A DNA stretch of 64,000 bases from Alginatibacterium sediminis (lineage in GTDB: Bacteria; Pseudomonadota; Gammaproteobacteria; Enterobacterales; Celerinatantimonadaceae), in assembly GCF_003610775.1 (NCBI RefSeq), contig NZ_RAQO01000002.1:1-64000 (forward strand). Direction: 5' to 3'. The notes under the pieces are model-generated. The model was not told the DNA's origin. It worked only from the letters and a program-made list of their open reading frames with translations, and did not search any database. How positions within the stretch are numbered: the first letter of the stretch is position 1; the number at the start of each line of letters is the position of its first letter. Both the position numbers and the translations under genes were made by a program. Shown here piece by piece: positions 8,357-17,067 of the stretch.

Positions 8357-8757
8357 GCCGCGACTGTTTCAAAGCTGTGAGTGATTTCACAAGCTTTGGC
8401 TAGCATCAACGAGACTGAGCAATACTTTTCCATAGACAGATCGACAGCGCGAGCAACGTGCTTCTCGCTGAGGTCTTTTCCACTGACTACAAAGTGCAGA
8501 TGAATGGCCGTGTATACGCTCGGCACACTGTCTGCACGGGTACCTTCAAGTTCAACTCGACAGTCACTTACAGCCTGGCGAGCTTTCTCTAGAATCGAAA
8601 CAACATCAACTGAACTGCATCCACCAGCTGCCATTAGGACTAATTCCATAGGGCTTGGGCCAATTTTGCCTTGATTACCGTCCATTACAATTTTATGTCC
8701 GGATTCAGATACCCCTGTAAACTGTAGTTCTTTTGACCATGTTACTTGTGATTTCAT
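8353..8757 (-). CDS. yhfA: OsmC family protein (YhfA type)
   Basis: A 134-residue protein from the ATG at 8757, which matches the family start (MKSQVTWSKELQFTG). GPSPMELVLMAAGGCSSVDVV contains the first conserved cysteine of the OsmC fold, and KYCSVSLMLAKACEITHSF holds the second, so both redox cysteines of peroxide-reducing OsmC relatives are present. Members reduce organic peroxides or act in thiol stress. It is divergent from crp with 230 bases between the two starts, the same arrangement as yhfA/crp in E. coli. Confidence 0.88.
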   Translation of the reverse strand: MKSQVTWSKELQFTGVSESGHKIVMDGNQGKIGPSPMELVLMAAGGCSSVDVVSILEKARQAVSDCRVELEGTRADSVPSVYTAIHLHFVVSGKDLSEKHVARAVDLSMEKYCSVSLMLAKACEITHSFETVAA

Positions 8758-8987
8758 TATAAAGTGCCTTAAATTAGATCCATCGCACAATTTCAGCATG
8801 AAAATGGCGTAAATGCTAAACGTTTAATCTAGGTCAAGTATCTTAATCTACCTGCGCCATAACATGCTTACTTAATTTTAGTGTTGCAGCGGCTGCGTAA
8901 GCCGAATATGCTAGAGCAGTAACTACAACATAAATTATTACTGAAATTTCATTAATAATGCACAGAACCAATAGGAATACTATAAAT

Positions 8988-9626
8988 ATGGTAATTGGCA
9001 AACCTCAAGCTGATCCAGTCATGGAATGGTTTCTCTCCCACTGTCACATCCATAAGTACCCATCAAAGAGCACTTTGATCCACGCTGGAGAAAAAGCTGA
9101 GACTTTATACTTCATCGTTAAGGGCTCTGTTGCCGTATTGATTAAAGATGAAGAAGGCAAAGAGATGATCTTGTCCTATCTGAATCAAGGTGACTTTATT
9201 GGTGAACTAAGCCTATTTGAAGATTCAGAGACACCGGTTCGTACCGCTTGGATCCGAGCTAAAACAGGCTGTGAAGTTGCAGAGATTTCGTTTAAGAAAT
9301 TTCGACAACTGATCCAAGTGAACCCTGAAATACTAATGCGCCTAGCATCTCAAATGGCAAAACGTTTGCAAGTGACTAGTCAAAAAGTAGGTGATCTTGC
9401 CTTCTTGGATGTAACTGGTCGTATTGCTGAAACGCTACTTAATTTGGCGAAACAACCAGATGCGATGACTCATCCAGATGGTATGCAAATTAAGATTACG
9501 CGCCAAGAGATCGGTCAAATTGTTGGCTGTTCTCGTGAGACGGTTGGACGTATTTTGAAAATGCTTGAAGAACAAGGGCTGATTACAGCCCATGGTAAAA
9601 CTATCGTTGTCTATGGCACACGTTAG
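8988..9626 (+). CDS. crp: cAMP receptor protein Crp
   Basis: A 212-residue regulator. The start at 8988 ([10 protein letters not shown]) is chosen because it aligns with E. coli Crp (MVLGKPQTDP); an in-frame ATG 30 bases upstream would add an atypical tail. The cyclic-nucleotide-binding domain (about 20-130) includes [14 protein letters not shown] and the cAMP-contacting R-T/A segment, and the HTH (about 168-191) contains [20 protein letters not shown], identical to E. coli, so the DNA target should be the classical TGTGA-N6-TCACA. It is monocistronic with a strong terminator. Confidence 0.97.
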   Translation: MVIGKPQADPVMEWFLSHCHIHKYPSKSTLIHAGEKAETLYFIVKGSVAVLIKDEEGKEMILSYLNQGDFIGELSLFEDSETPVRTAWIRAKTGCEVAEISFKKFRQLIQVNPEILMRLASQMAKRLQVTSQKVGDLAFLDVTGRIAETLLNLAKQPDAMTHPDGMQIKITRQEIGQIVGCSRETVGRILKMLEEQGLITAHGKTIVVYGTR

Positions 9627-9646
9627 TCACAAGCTTTTTTAATAAC

Positions 9647-9674
9647 AAAAGCCGCTTAATGCGGCTTTTTTTTT
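9647..9674 (+). terminator. Intrinsic terminator of crp
   Basis: AAAAGCCGC, loop TTAAT, GCGGCTTTT followed by further T residues: a textbook rho-independent terminator 20 bases after the crp stop. Its A-rich left arm could also stop the lipoprotein gene arriving from the right. Confidence 0.93.
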
Positions 9675-9684
9675 GATTAATTAA

Positions 9685-9852
9685 CTAGCAATTATTCTTT
9701 TTTGCTTGACCCGGTGGACAAAAACTACCATTTCCTGAATTGCTGCCATCCTTAGAAGCCTTAATTGTTACGTCTCCAACTTCCCCTTCAACATTCGTCA
9801 ATTGACAAGCACTTAGAGTTAAAAAAGAAGCGATAATAATACCTTCATGCAC
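9685..9852 (-). pseudogene. Small lipoprotein gene with an apparent one-base frameshift in the signal peptide
   Basis: Read leftward, the frame from GTG at 9852 encodes a lipobox (LTLSAC), then QLTNVEGEVGDVTIKA and a C-terminus ending SFCPPGQAKKNNC: a secreted lipoprotein of roughly 40 residues with two further cysteines. In this frame the N-terminus is MHEG, atypical for a signal peptide. In the next frame the ATG at 9848 gives MKVLLSLLF, a typical lipoprotein start, but it stops at once. Adding one T to the run of six T between the two parts would fuse them into a normal signal peptide. So the gene is frameshifted, phase-variable at the T-run, or carries a sequence error. Function unknown. 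Confidence 0.6.
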
Positions 9853-10017
9853 GAACCCTCAAATAATAATCGCACTAGTGGAACAAAATCTCTAACCGTA
9901 AGTAGGTACTAAAAAATAAATCGTGTCTTGCTCCGATATTTTAAAGTTGAACCTAGGCTCAACAATTCAGTTCTGGCATCCTTAGTCGAATCCCCTTCCA
10001 ATGAGCAGATTTTTGTT

Positions 10018-11040
10018 ATGCAGATCAACGATAAATCACCAGCTGGACATTACCTACCAAAGCAGCAACGCTATCAAAACATGCAATTTCGCCGTTGCGG
10101 AAACAGTGGTGTACAACTTCCAGCCCTTTCTCTCGGGCTTTGGCACAATTTCGGTTCCATCGACAGTTTTCAGAATGCTAAGCAAATCGCTCGGGCCGCT
10201 TTCGATTTAGGTATTACCCATTTTGATTTAGCCAATAACTACGGCCCTGAATATGGAAGTGCTGAAACCACTTTTGGACAAATTCTGAAACAAGACCTAA
10301 AACCATTTCGAGACGAGTTGTTTATCTCAAGCAAAGCCGGATATGACATGTGGCCGGGTCCATATGGGTATGGCGGGTCTCGAAAGTACTTGATGGCTAG
10401 CTTGGATCAGAGCTTACAACGTATGGGCTTAGAGTACGTCGACTTGTTCTATCATCATTGCCCTGACCCCAATACACCTCTAGAAGAAACCATGGGAGCA
10501 CTAGACACCATTGTGCGCTCTGGCAAGGCCTTGTACGTGGGAATATCCAATTATCCCCCTAAACTTGCACACAAAGCGATTAACATACTTAGAGACCTTG
10601 GAACGCCCTGCTTAATTCATCAGGCCCGCTACTCCATGTTAGATCGCTGGGTTGAAGACGGATTACTAGAAGAATTGGAGTCTCAACACGTCGGCTGTAT
10701 CGCTTTTTCACCGCTAGCACAGGGGATGCTAACAGACCGCTACCTAAACGATATTCCGGCGGACTCACGAGCCGCAAAAGATAAAAGCTACTTGGGAACG
10801 CAACAGGTGCTACAACATCAGCAAAAGATTAGAGCACTCGATAACATCGCTAGTGATCGCGGACAAAAATTATCACAAATGGCGTTAGCATGGTTACTCC
10901 GTGACACCAGAGTTAGTTCGGTGTTAATCGGTGCTAGCAGCGTCAGTCAACTACAAGACAATATGGGTGCCATCGACAACTTAATTTTTAGTGATAGCGA
11001 ATTGGCCCACATAGAACGGATCCTTGCGGAACAAGAGTAA
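10018..11040 (+). CDS. Aldo/keto reductase, YghZ type (L-glyceraldehyde 3-phosphate reductase)
   Basis: About 340 residues from the ATG at 10018. The match to E. coli YghZ/Gpr is extended: ALSLGLWHNFG, THFDLANNYGPEYGSAE with the catalytic Asp and Tyr, ISSKAGYDMWPGPYG with the catalytic Lys, HHCPDPNTP with the catalytic His, and SVLIGASSVSQLQDN for NADPH binding. YghZ reduces L-glyceraldehyde 3-phosphate and methylglyoxal. A longer form from TTG at 9928 lacks a ribosome binding site and family similarity. It ends nine bases before the convergent acoR-like gene; proximity to the glycerol transporter suggests a triose-linked role, which is inference. Confidence 0.85.
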   Translation: MQINDKSPAGHYLPKQQRYQNMQFRRCGNSGVQLPALSLGLWHNFGSIDSFQNAKQIARAAFDLGITHFDLANNYGPEYGSAETTFGQILKQDLKPFRDELFISSKAGYDMWPGPYGYGGSRKYLMASLDQSLQRMGLEYVDLFYHHCPDPNTPLEETMGALDTIVRSGKALYVGISNYPPKLAHKAINILRDLGTPCLIHQARYSMLDRWVEDGLLEELESQHVGCIAFSPLAQGMLTDRYLNDIPADSRAAKDKSYLGTQQVLQHQQKIRALDNIASDRGQKLSQMALAWLLRDTRVSSVLIGASSVSQLQDNMGAIDNLIFSDSELAHIERILAEQE

Positions 11041-11049
11041 GCTTCGCGA

Positions 11050-12909
11050 CTAAGCTTCGGGATCTAGTTTGGCATTGATTCCAAAACTACGCAGTCGTTT
11101 ATAAACGGTGTTACGGCTCACATGCAGCTGTTTCGCCGTGAGACTCACATTACAACGATTGGCAAAGTAAATTTGGGCAAAAGCGTCTCGTTCTTGGTCT
11201 AGGTTGCCGTCGATATCTGTAGCGCCTAGGTTTAACTGGTCAACATACTCAATGATATCAAGCTCTAAGTGTTCAAGTTCGACTTGTTCATCGATAGCCA
11301 AGGCTAGCGCCACTTCAAGAATACTGCGTAGCTGACGTATGTTTCCAGGCCAATGATAGACAAGCAAATAACTCATCACCTCTTCACTCAAAGAGGCCCT
11401 TGCGTGGCTGCTGAGCTTGTCGAAGATATTTTCAATTAAACGACGCTTATCTAGTCGCTGCTTTAACGAAGGAAGTACAATTTGTAGGCCGCAAATTCGA
11501 TAATACAAATCTTGACGAAAACTACCCTCAGTAACTGCCGTTTTAAGGTCTTTGTGAGTTGCCGTTATTAGCTTAAAGTCAACCGTAAACGACTCAACAC
11601 TACCAAGCGGAGTAACTTGTTTTTCCTGCAAAACTCGTAATAAACGAGCTTGAACAGAAAGCGGCATATCACCTATTTCATCTAAAAATAATGTGCCCCC
11701 AGCAGCTTGCCTGATTAGGCCGATATGTCCTTTGGTATTTGAGCCGGTGAAAGCCCCTTTGGCATATCCAAAAAGCTCGGACTCCACTAAATCTTTTGGA
11801 ATGGCTGCGCAGTTTATCGTAACCAATTCGCTTTCACTGCGCCGACTAGAGTTGTGTAGAGCTCGCACAAAGACCTCTTTACCAACCCCGGTTTCTCCCC
11901 GAACTAAAATCGGAATGTCTTTGTCCATCACCCGTGAAGCTTGAAAAACTGCTTTATCCATAATTGGATCGCCAAGCTTAAGTTGCTCTAAAGAGGACTT
12001 ATTTGGTTTAGCAATTTTAGGTTTTCGAAACGCTACACTGGTACTTGTTCTATCGTGTTCTGGAATATGTAGCTGGGCATAGAAACGACATTCCTGGCGA
12101 CATTGTAGCTGGAAAAAATGGGCTTGCGAGAGTGATTCCAATTGAGTGAGACTTAAACCAAACAAGCGATCAATCGGTTCACCAACAATTGATCCTTCTA
12201 ACAATTGCTCTGCTCTTCGATTAACTGCAATAACACATCCAGCGTGATTAATAACCATCAATGCGGACCACTGACTATCAATATTGTCAGGACTAGTGTT
12301 AAAGGTTAGGCAATAATTAAGTCGCTGATAAAAAGAGCTAATGAGATGGTTTTCAACCGCTTGAGACATGAGTCGAACCATTCCCAAAGTATGTGATTGA
12401 GGTAAAAACGAATCACTTGAAATATCTATAACCCCAACCAATTGTCGATCTATTCCAAAAATAGGTGCGGCAGCACCATTCATAAATCTATTCGCGCTTA
12501 GGAAATGCTCATCTTGTTGAATTTGAACTGGTGTCTTTGTTTTCAATGCGGTACCAATGGCATTAGTACCAAAACATTGCTCTTGCCAAGAAATGCCGCT
12601 ACGAAATAGTGCTTGCTTTGAGTTGGCAAAACTAGGCTTCCCCCATTGCTGTAATACCGTGCCTTGTTTGTCAGCAAGTACCACCTGGCTTGAGCTGTTT
12701 ACTAATAGATTTTCATAGCACGGTAAAACTTGGTGGTGAGTGGTTTGAATGAGTTTGTCGTGTTCATCTACCAGCACTTTTAAGTGGCTACCCTCGAGCT
12801 TCTCAACGATTGGTTTTGTGTCGTGATCAAGACCAATATCTCGACAGCGTTGCCAAGACTTTTGAATTATTGATTGATGCTGGTCTTGCTCTAATATTTC
12901 TGATTTCAC
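11050..12909 (-). CDS. Sigma54-dependent transcriptional activator, AcoR type
   Basis: A 619-residue enhancer-binding protein. An N-terminal helix (SWQRCRDIGLD) and a GAF-like sensor domain (about 60-190, with QEQCFGTNAIGTALKTKTPVQ) are followed by a PAS-like segment near 215-260, an AAA+ domain with Walker A GETGVGKE (near 340), the sigma54-contacting loop GAFTGS, Walker B GGTLFLDEIGDM, and a C-terminal Fis-type HTH (SLTAKQLHVSRNTVYKRL). The AcoR family responds to small polar compounds such as acetoin. It is divergent from glpSTPQUV, whose upstream region has GG-N10-GC promoters and a palindrome, so it most likely activates that operon; the effector (glycerol or another polyol) is inferred. 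Confidence 0.9.
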   Translation of the reverse strand: MKSEILEQDQHQSIIQKSWQRCRDIGLDHDTKPIVEKLEGSHLKVLVDEHDKLIQTTHHQVLPCYENLLVNSSSQVVLADKQGTVLQQWGKPSFANSKQALFRSGISWQEQCFGTNAIGTALKTKTPVQIQQDEHFLSANRFMNGAAAPIFGIDRQLVGVIDISSDSFLPQSHTLGMVRLMSQAVENHLISSFYQRLNYCLTFNTSPDNIDSQWSALMVINHAGCVIAVNRRAEQLLEGSIVGEPIDRLFGLSLTQLESLSQAHFFQLQCRQECRFYAQLHIPEHDRTSTSVAFRKPKIAKPNKSSLEQLKLGDPIMDKAVFQASRVMDKDIPILVRGETGVGKEVFVRALHNSSRRSESELVTINCAAIPKDLVESELFGYAKGAFTGSNTKGHIGLIRQAAGGTLFLDEIGDMPLSVQARLLRVLQEKQVTPLGSVESFTVDFKLITATHKDLKTAVTEGSFRQDLYYRICGLQIVLPSLKQRLDKRRLIENIFDKLSSHARASLSEEVMSYLLVYHWPGNIRQLRSILEVALALAIDEQVELEHLELDIIEYVDQLNLGATDIDGNLDQERDAFAQIYFANRCNVSLTAKQLHVSRNTVYKRLRSFGINAKLDPEA

Positions 12910-12963
12910 TCGTTAGTCACCCGCGCTTTCGCGCATTTTTTGTTCGAAAACACCCAATCAATC

Positions 12964-12979
12964 TGGCACAGCTTTCGCT
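12964..12979 (+). promoter_or_regulatory. Upstream sigma54-like promoter element
   Basis: TGGCAC-N5-TCGCT with exact GG-N10-GC spacing, 227 bases before glpS. It has the same one-base departure (TCGC for TTGC) as the proximal site. It lies upstream of the palindrome, so it may be a remnant or a secondary start. Confidence 0.4.
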
Positions 12980-13004
12980 TTTGTTCAAAGAGCAGTTAAC
13001 AAAA

Positions 13005-13032
13005 TGTTCACATTGATCACAAAAAGTGAACA
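13005..13032 (+). promoter_or_regulatory. Palindrome TGTTCAC-N14-GTGAACA, candidate enhancer site
   Basis: Two perfect inverted 7-base arms centred about 90 bases upstream of the proximal -24 element, the distance expected for the binding site of a sigma54 activator. The AcoR-type gene starts just to the left. A Crp half-site (TCACA) lies inside, but a full Crp site is not present. Confidence 0.55.
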
Positions 13033-13108
13033 CTTTATTTTGAATGCCAAACAACAGGTTTCTCTCTAAATGATTGTTTTTAATAAACTTAATGGCAATC
13101 TCGAAATC

Positions 13109-13124
13109 TGGCACCATTTTCGCA
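13109..13124 (+). promoter_or_regulatory. Sigma54 (-24/-12) promoter of the glp transporter operon
   Basis: TGGCAC-N5-TCGCA, with GG at 13110-13111 and GC at 13122-13123 separated by exactly ten bases; one mismatch to TGGCAC-N5-TTGCA. It ends 67 bases before the glpS ATG, allowing a leader of about 55 bases. Confidence 0.7.
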
Positions 13125-13191
13125 ATTAGCTTCAGCAATCTACGAATCTTATTTCTAATCGAACAAGTGCTGAACAGGAGTTGGTAATCGA

Positions 13192-14298
13192 ATGTCCTTA
13201 GAACTAAAAAACGTTAGCCGTTTTGTTGATGGGCAATATCACATTCATCAAGTATCGCTCAGGTTTGAGCCAGGGAGTTTCAATGTTCTCTTGGGCCGTA
13301 CTCTTGCAGGTAAAACCAGTTTAATGCGACTTATGGCAGGACTAGACAAACCTAGCCAAGGCCGCGTGTTTATGGATGGTGAGGACGTTACAGATCAAAG
13401 TGTTCAAAAACGTAATATCTCTATGGTCTATCAGCAGTTTATTAACTACCCCAACTTAAGTGTCTTCGAAAACATCGCATCACCGCTTCGACTCGCAGGA
13501 GAAAACGAAAGCCAAATTAAAGAAAAAGTATATCAAACCGCTGAAATGCTGCGCATTGTTGAGTTTCTTAACCGCTTCCCGCTTGAGCTTTCGGGAGGAC
13601 AACAACAACGCACGGCCATGGCCAGGGCCTTGGTGAAAGACGCCAAGCTGATTTTATTTGATGAACCTTTGGTTAACTTGGACTACAAATTACGCGAAGA
13701 GCTACGCCAGGAAATGCGCGAACTATTCTCTCGCAGAAATACCATTGCAGTTTATGCAACCACCGAACCAAACGAAGCGCTGGCACTCGGTGGAACCACC
13801 ACTATTTTGCACAAAGGACAAGTGGTTCAAAGTGGCCCTACAGCACAAACCTACCACCAGCCCTGCAACGTTACTGCAGCAACGCTATTCAATGAGCCAC
13901 CAATCAATCTGCTGGATGGAAAAATCAGTCAATCAGAAATATCCCTCAGCGAAGGCGTCCACTTCCCGCTTAGTTCTGAGCTAAAGAGTCTCGAACAGGG
14001 TAACTATCGATTCGGTGTTCGCCCTAGCCACATCAGTTTATTGCCTCGGCAAGATGATGATTTGGAATTAAGTGTGCAAGTCGAACTTGCCGAAATTAGT
14101 GGTTCAGAAACCTTCCTACACGTTAAAAATGGAAGCTTTAACATTGTGATGCATGTCAGTGGCGTGCATAGCTACAACGTTGATGAGCGTATCAAAGTTT
14201 ATATTTCTGTTCACAAGTTACATATCTTTTCTGCCGCAGGTGAGCTCATTCAAGCCCCGCGCCTGAACTCTCAAGGAAGTGCACATGGCCGAAATTAA
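13192..14298 (+). CDS. glpS: Glycerol ABC transporter ATP-binding subunit GlpS
   Basis: A 368-residue ATPase of the MalK/UgpC class: Walker A GRTLAGKTSL near residue 36, Q-loop YQQFINYP, intact signature LSGGQQQRTAMARAL, Walker B LILFDEPLVNLD, and a C-terminal regulatory TOBE domain (from about 235). AGGAG precedes the ATG. It is the first of six genes with the order of the rhizobial glycerol operon glpSTPQUV; the order, DUF2160 gene and paired ATPases support glycerol rather than sugar as substrate. The 3' end overlaps the second ATPase gene by 14 bases. Confidence 0.85.
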   Translation: MSLELKNVSRFVDGQYHIHQVSLRFEPGSFNVLLGRTLAGKTSLMRLMAGLDKPSQGRVFMDGEDVTDQSVQKRNISMVYQQFINYPNLSVFENIASPLRLAGENESQIKEKVYQTAEMLRIVEFLNRFPLELSGGQQQRTAMARALVKDAKLILFDEPLVNLDYKLREELRQEMRELFSRRNTIAVYATTEPNEALALGGTTTILHKGQVVQSGPTAQTYHQPCNVTAATLFNEPPINLLDGKISQSEISLSEGVHFPLSSELKSLEQGNYRFGVRPSHISLLPRQDDDLELSVQVELAEISGSETFLHVKNGSFNIVMHVSGVHSYNVDERIKVYISVHKLHIFSAAGELIQAPRLNSQGSAHGRN

Positions 14299-15388
14299 GC
14301 TGCAATCATTAGCGCACAGTTACGATAAAACTGCCGCTGAACCCAGTTATGCCATCCGTGAGATGACACATACCTGGGAGCAAGGCGGTGCTTTTGCATT
14401 GTTAGGTCCTTCTGGCTGCGGAAAATCCACCCTCTTGAATATCATTTCCGGCCTATTGAAACCCTCTGACGGTGAAGTTCTATTTGACGGCCGCGTTATG
14501 AACGATGTCAGCCCTCAGGAACGTAACATTGCGCAAGTATTTCAGTTCCCTGTTGTCTACGACACCATGAGCGTCTATGACAATTTGGCATTTCCACTGC
14601 GCAACATGGGAACCAAAGCCGACAAAGTTGATAAAAAAGTCCGAGAAATCGCGCAAATATTGGAACTAGACTCGGTGCTCAAACAAAAAGCCTTCAATTT
14701 AAGTGCCGATGAAAAACAAAAAGTGTCTATGGGCAGGGGCTTGGTGCGAGACGACGTGTCTGCAATTCTTTTTGACGAACCGCTCACCGTTATTGACCCT
14801 CATCTCAAATGGAAGCTGCGTCGAAAACTGAAACAAATTCATGAGCAATTCAAAATAACCATGGTGTACGTCACTCATGACCAGCTAGAAGCGTCTACAT
14901 TTGCTGACAAAATTGCCGTGATGTACGACGGCCAGGTCGTGCAATTTGGGACACCTAGAGAACTATTTGAGCGACCAAACCATACCTTTGTTGGCTACTT
15001 CATTGGCAGTCCTGGTATGAACTTGCTTCCAGTGAGTTTCAAAGACGAACACCTATTGTTTCAAGGTCACAGCCTACCCATTAGTAAACACGAGCTAGAT
15101 GCATTAGCTGGTTCAAATTCCAAGAACGTGAAGATCGGAATACGTCCCGAGTTTATTCACGTCTGGGAACACGCCCAAGAAAATGCCATGCAAGCAGAGG
15201 TTTTGCACTTAGAGGATTTAGGTAGCTACAAAATTTTGAGCTTGCGAGTTGGCACTACCGATTTAAAAGCCCGGTTACTTGAAGACCAGAAAGTTCCTGA
15301 ACATCAAGCGTACATCAGTTTCCCTGAGCAATGGCAAATGCTTTATGTGGATGAATACCTCGTTGCTAAGGAGAATAGCGATGCTTAA
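14285..15388 (+). CDS. glpT: Glycerol ABC transporter ATP-binding subunit GlpT
   Basis: A 367-residue ATPase partner of GlpS; the start is the ATG at 14285, inside the end of glpS. Walker A GPSGCGKSTLL and Walker B AILFDEPLTVIDPH are good, but the ABC signature reads LSADEKQKVSMGRGL instead of LSGGQ, and the D-loop is VIDPH rather than the usual SNLDA type. As both departures fit what I recall of this subfamily, the pump probably has one normal and one degenerate ATP site. A TOBE-like C-terminal domain follows. Not to be confused with the glycerol-3-phosphate antiporter also called GlpT. Confidence 0.83.
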   Translation: MAEIKLQSLAHSYDKTAAEPSYAIREMTHTWEQGGAFALLGPSGCGKSTLLNIISGLLKPSDGEVLFDGRVMNDVSPQERNIAQVFQFPVVYDTMSVYDNLAFPLRNMGTKADKVDKKVREIAQILELDSVLKQKAFNLSADEKQKVSMGRGLVRDDVSAILFDEPLTVIDPHLKWKLRRKLKQIHEQFKITMVYVTHDQLEASTFADKIAVMYDGQVVQFGTPRELFERPNHTFVGYFIGSPGMNLLPVSFKDEHLLFQGHSLPISKHELDALAGSNSKNVKIGIRPEFIHVWEHAQENAMQAEVLHLEDLGSYKILSLRVGTTDLKARLLEDQKVPEHQAYISFPEQWQMLYVDEYLVAKENSDA

Positions 15389-16244
15389 ACCCTATACCAA
15401 TAAGGCATGGTTTCTTGTTTTGCCGGTATTTCTGCTGGTCGCGTTTAGCGCCATCATCCCCTTAATGACCGTTGTTAACTATTCAATTCAAGATATCTTT
15501 GACATTAATACTCGCTACTTTGTTGGCACCGAATGGTATCGAGAAATCCTAAATGATCAACGGCTTATCGACTCGCTAGTACGGCAGTTTTTGTTCTCCG
15601 GCGCGGTGCTAGCCATCGAAATTCCGCTAGGTATAGCGGTCGCCTTAATGATGCCAACTCGAGGTATTGGTTCGGTTGCTAGTCTGATTGTTTTGGCGGT
15701 TCCCCTACTTGTCCCGCTTAACGTTGTCGGCACAATTTGGCAGATTTTTGCACGGGCGGATATTGGCTTGTTTGGTTGGGCGCTCAATAGTCTAGGCGTG
15801 GATTACAACTACGCAGCTAATCCAGTAGATGCATGGTTTACGGTGCTACTGATGGACGTATGGCATTGGACATCCTTAGTTGCCTTACTGTGTTATTCGG
15901 GACTACGCGCCATCCCTGACGCCTACTACCAAGCCGCTCGAATCGACCGAGCGAGTCGCTGGGCAGTATTTCGCTATATCCAACTGCCAAAACTCAAAAG
16001 CGTGCTTTTGATAGGCGTGTTACTGCGCTTTATGGACAGTTTCATGATCTATACCGAACCCTTTGTCTTAACCGGCGGTGGCCCAGGTAACTCCACCACA
16101 TTCTTGAGTCAGACACTTACAAAAATGGCGATTGGTCAGTTTGATATTGGCCCAGCAGGTGCGTTCTCAATTATTTATTTCTTAGTAATTTTGCTGCTCA
16201 GTTGGTTGTTCTACACCCTCATGACTCGCAATGACGCCAAGTAA
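15381..16244 (+). CDS. glpP: Glycerol ABC transporter permease GlpP
   Basis: A 287-residue inner-membrane permease of the MalF/UgpA class with six predicted membrane segments. The first starts near residue 10 (WFLVLPVFLLVAFSAIIPL). The EAA coupling loop is visible as YYQAARIDRASRWAVFRYIQLP. The start at 15381 has AAGGAG upstream and overlaps the previous gene by eight bases, showing tight translational coupling. It forms the channel with GlpQ. Confidence 0.85.
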   Translation: MLKPYTNKAWFLVLPVFLLVAFSAIIPLMTVVNYSIQDIFDINTRYFVGTEWYREILNDQRLIDSLVRQFLFSGAVLAIEIPLGIAVALMMPTRGIGSVASLIVLAVPLLVPLNVVGTIWQIFARADIGLFGWALNSLGVDYNYAANPVDAWFTVLLMDVWHWTSLVALLCYSGLRAIPDAYYQAARIDRASRWAVFRYIQLPKLKSVLLIGVLLRFMDSFMIYTEPFVLTGGGPGNSTTFLSQTLTKMAIGQFDIGPAGAFSIIYFLVILLLSWLFYTLMTRNDAK

Positions 16245-16255
16245 AGGAATTTCAA

Positions 16256-17056
16256 ATGAGTAAAACCAAAAATATAGGCATGTCGGCATATATCATATTT
16301 TTGTTATTGCCTATTTACTGGCTGCTAAACATGTCCTTTAAACATAATGACGAGATACTAGGCAAGCTCAGTTTCTGGCCGCAAAGCTTCACGCTGCATA
16401 ACTACCAGGTCATATTTAGCGACCCAAGCTGGTACATGGGCTACGTCAATTCGATCTACTACGTCTTGTTAAATATGGTGATTACTTTAGCGGTTGCATT
16501 GCCCGCCGCTTACGCATTCTCTCGTTTTCGCTTTATGGGTGATAAGCACTTGTTCTTTTGGTTGTTGACCAACCGAATGGCGCCACCCGCTGTTTTTCTA
16601 TTGCCATTCTTCCAGCTGTATTCCTCGGTGGGCTTATTCGATACCCATATCGCCGTGGCTTTAGCCCATTGTTTATTCAATGTGCCGCTAGCAGTCTGGA
16701 TTTTGGAAGGCTTTATGTCAGGGGTACCTCGGGAAATTGACGAGACAGCCTACATTGATGGCTATAGCTTTACTCGATTTTTTACTCGGATATTTATTCC
16801 ATTAATCCGCTCCGGCATTGGGGTAACGGCCTTCTTCTGCTTCATGTTTAGCTGGGTAGAACTGCTACTCGCTCGAACATTAACATCGGTCAATGCTAAA
16901 CCCATTGCAGCGGTTATGACGCGAACTGTTAGCGCTTCAGGGATCGATTGGGGAGTACTGTCTGCGGCAGGGGTACTCACTATTGTCCCGGGAATTCTGG
17001 TGGTTTGGTTTGTCCGTAATCATGTGGCTAAAGGTTTCGCGCTCGGGCGCGTCTAG
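16256..17056 (+). CDS. glpQ: Glycerol ABC transporter permease GlpQ
   Basis: A 266-residue permease of the MalG/UgpE class, six membrane segments. The EAA loop reads IDETAYIDGYSFTRFFTRIFIPL, and the stretch NRMAPPAVFLLPFFQLYSSVGLFDT is characteristic of the class. AAAGGAATTTCAA precedes the ATG. It pairs with GlpP. Not related to the glycerophosphodiester phosphodiesterase that carries the same name in E. coli. Confidence 0.85.
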   Translation: MSKTKNIGMSAYIIFLLLPIYWLLNMSFKHNDEILGKLSFWPQSFTLHNYQVIFSDPSWYMGYVNSIYYVLLNMVITLAVALPAAYAFSRFRFMGDKHLFFWLLTNRMAPPAVFLLPFFQLYSSVGLFDTHIAVALAHCLFNVPLAVWILEGFMSGVPREIDETAYIDGYSFTRFFTRIFIPLIRSGIGVTAFFCFMFSWVELLLARTLTSVNAKPIAAVMTRTVSASGIDWGVLSAAGVLTIVPGILVVWFVRNHVAKGFALGRV

Positions 17057-17067
17057 GAGATACAAAA

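Noticed and set aside
13005-13032. Crp binding site in the glp upstream region
   Set aside because: Only the TCACA half is good; no TGTGA arm at the required six-base spacing. The wider TGTTCAC/GTGAACA palindrome explains the region better.
12917-13138. Leftward 73-codon open frame upstream of the AcoR-type gene
   Set aside because: It covers the sigma54 promoter elements and palindrome; the translation looks random and has no family match.
14285-15388. Idea that the second ABC ATPase gene is decaying because of LSADE
   Set aside because: Walker A, Walker B and the regulatory domain are intact, the gene is tightly coupled in the operon, and the change fits the subfamily as I recall it.
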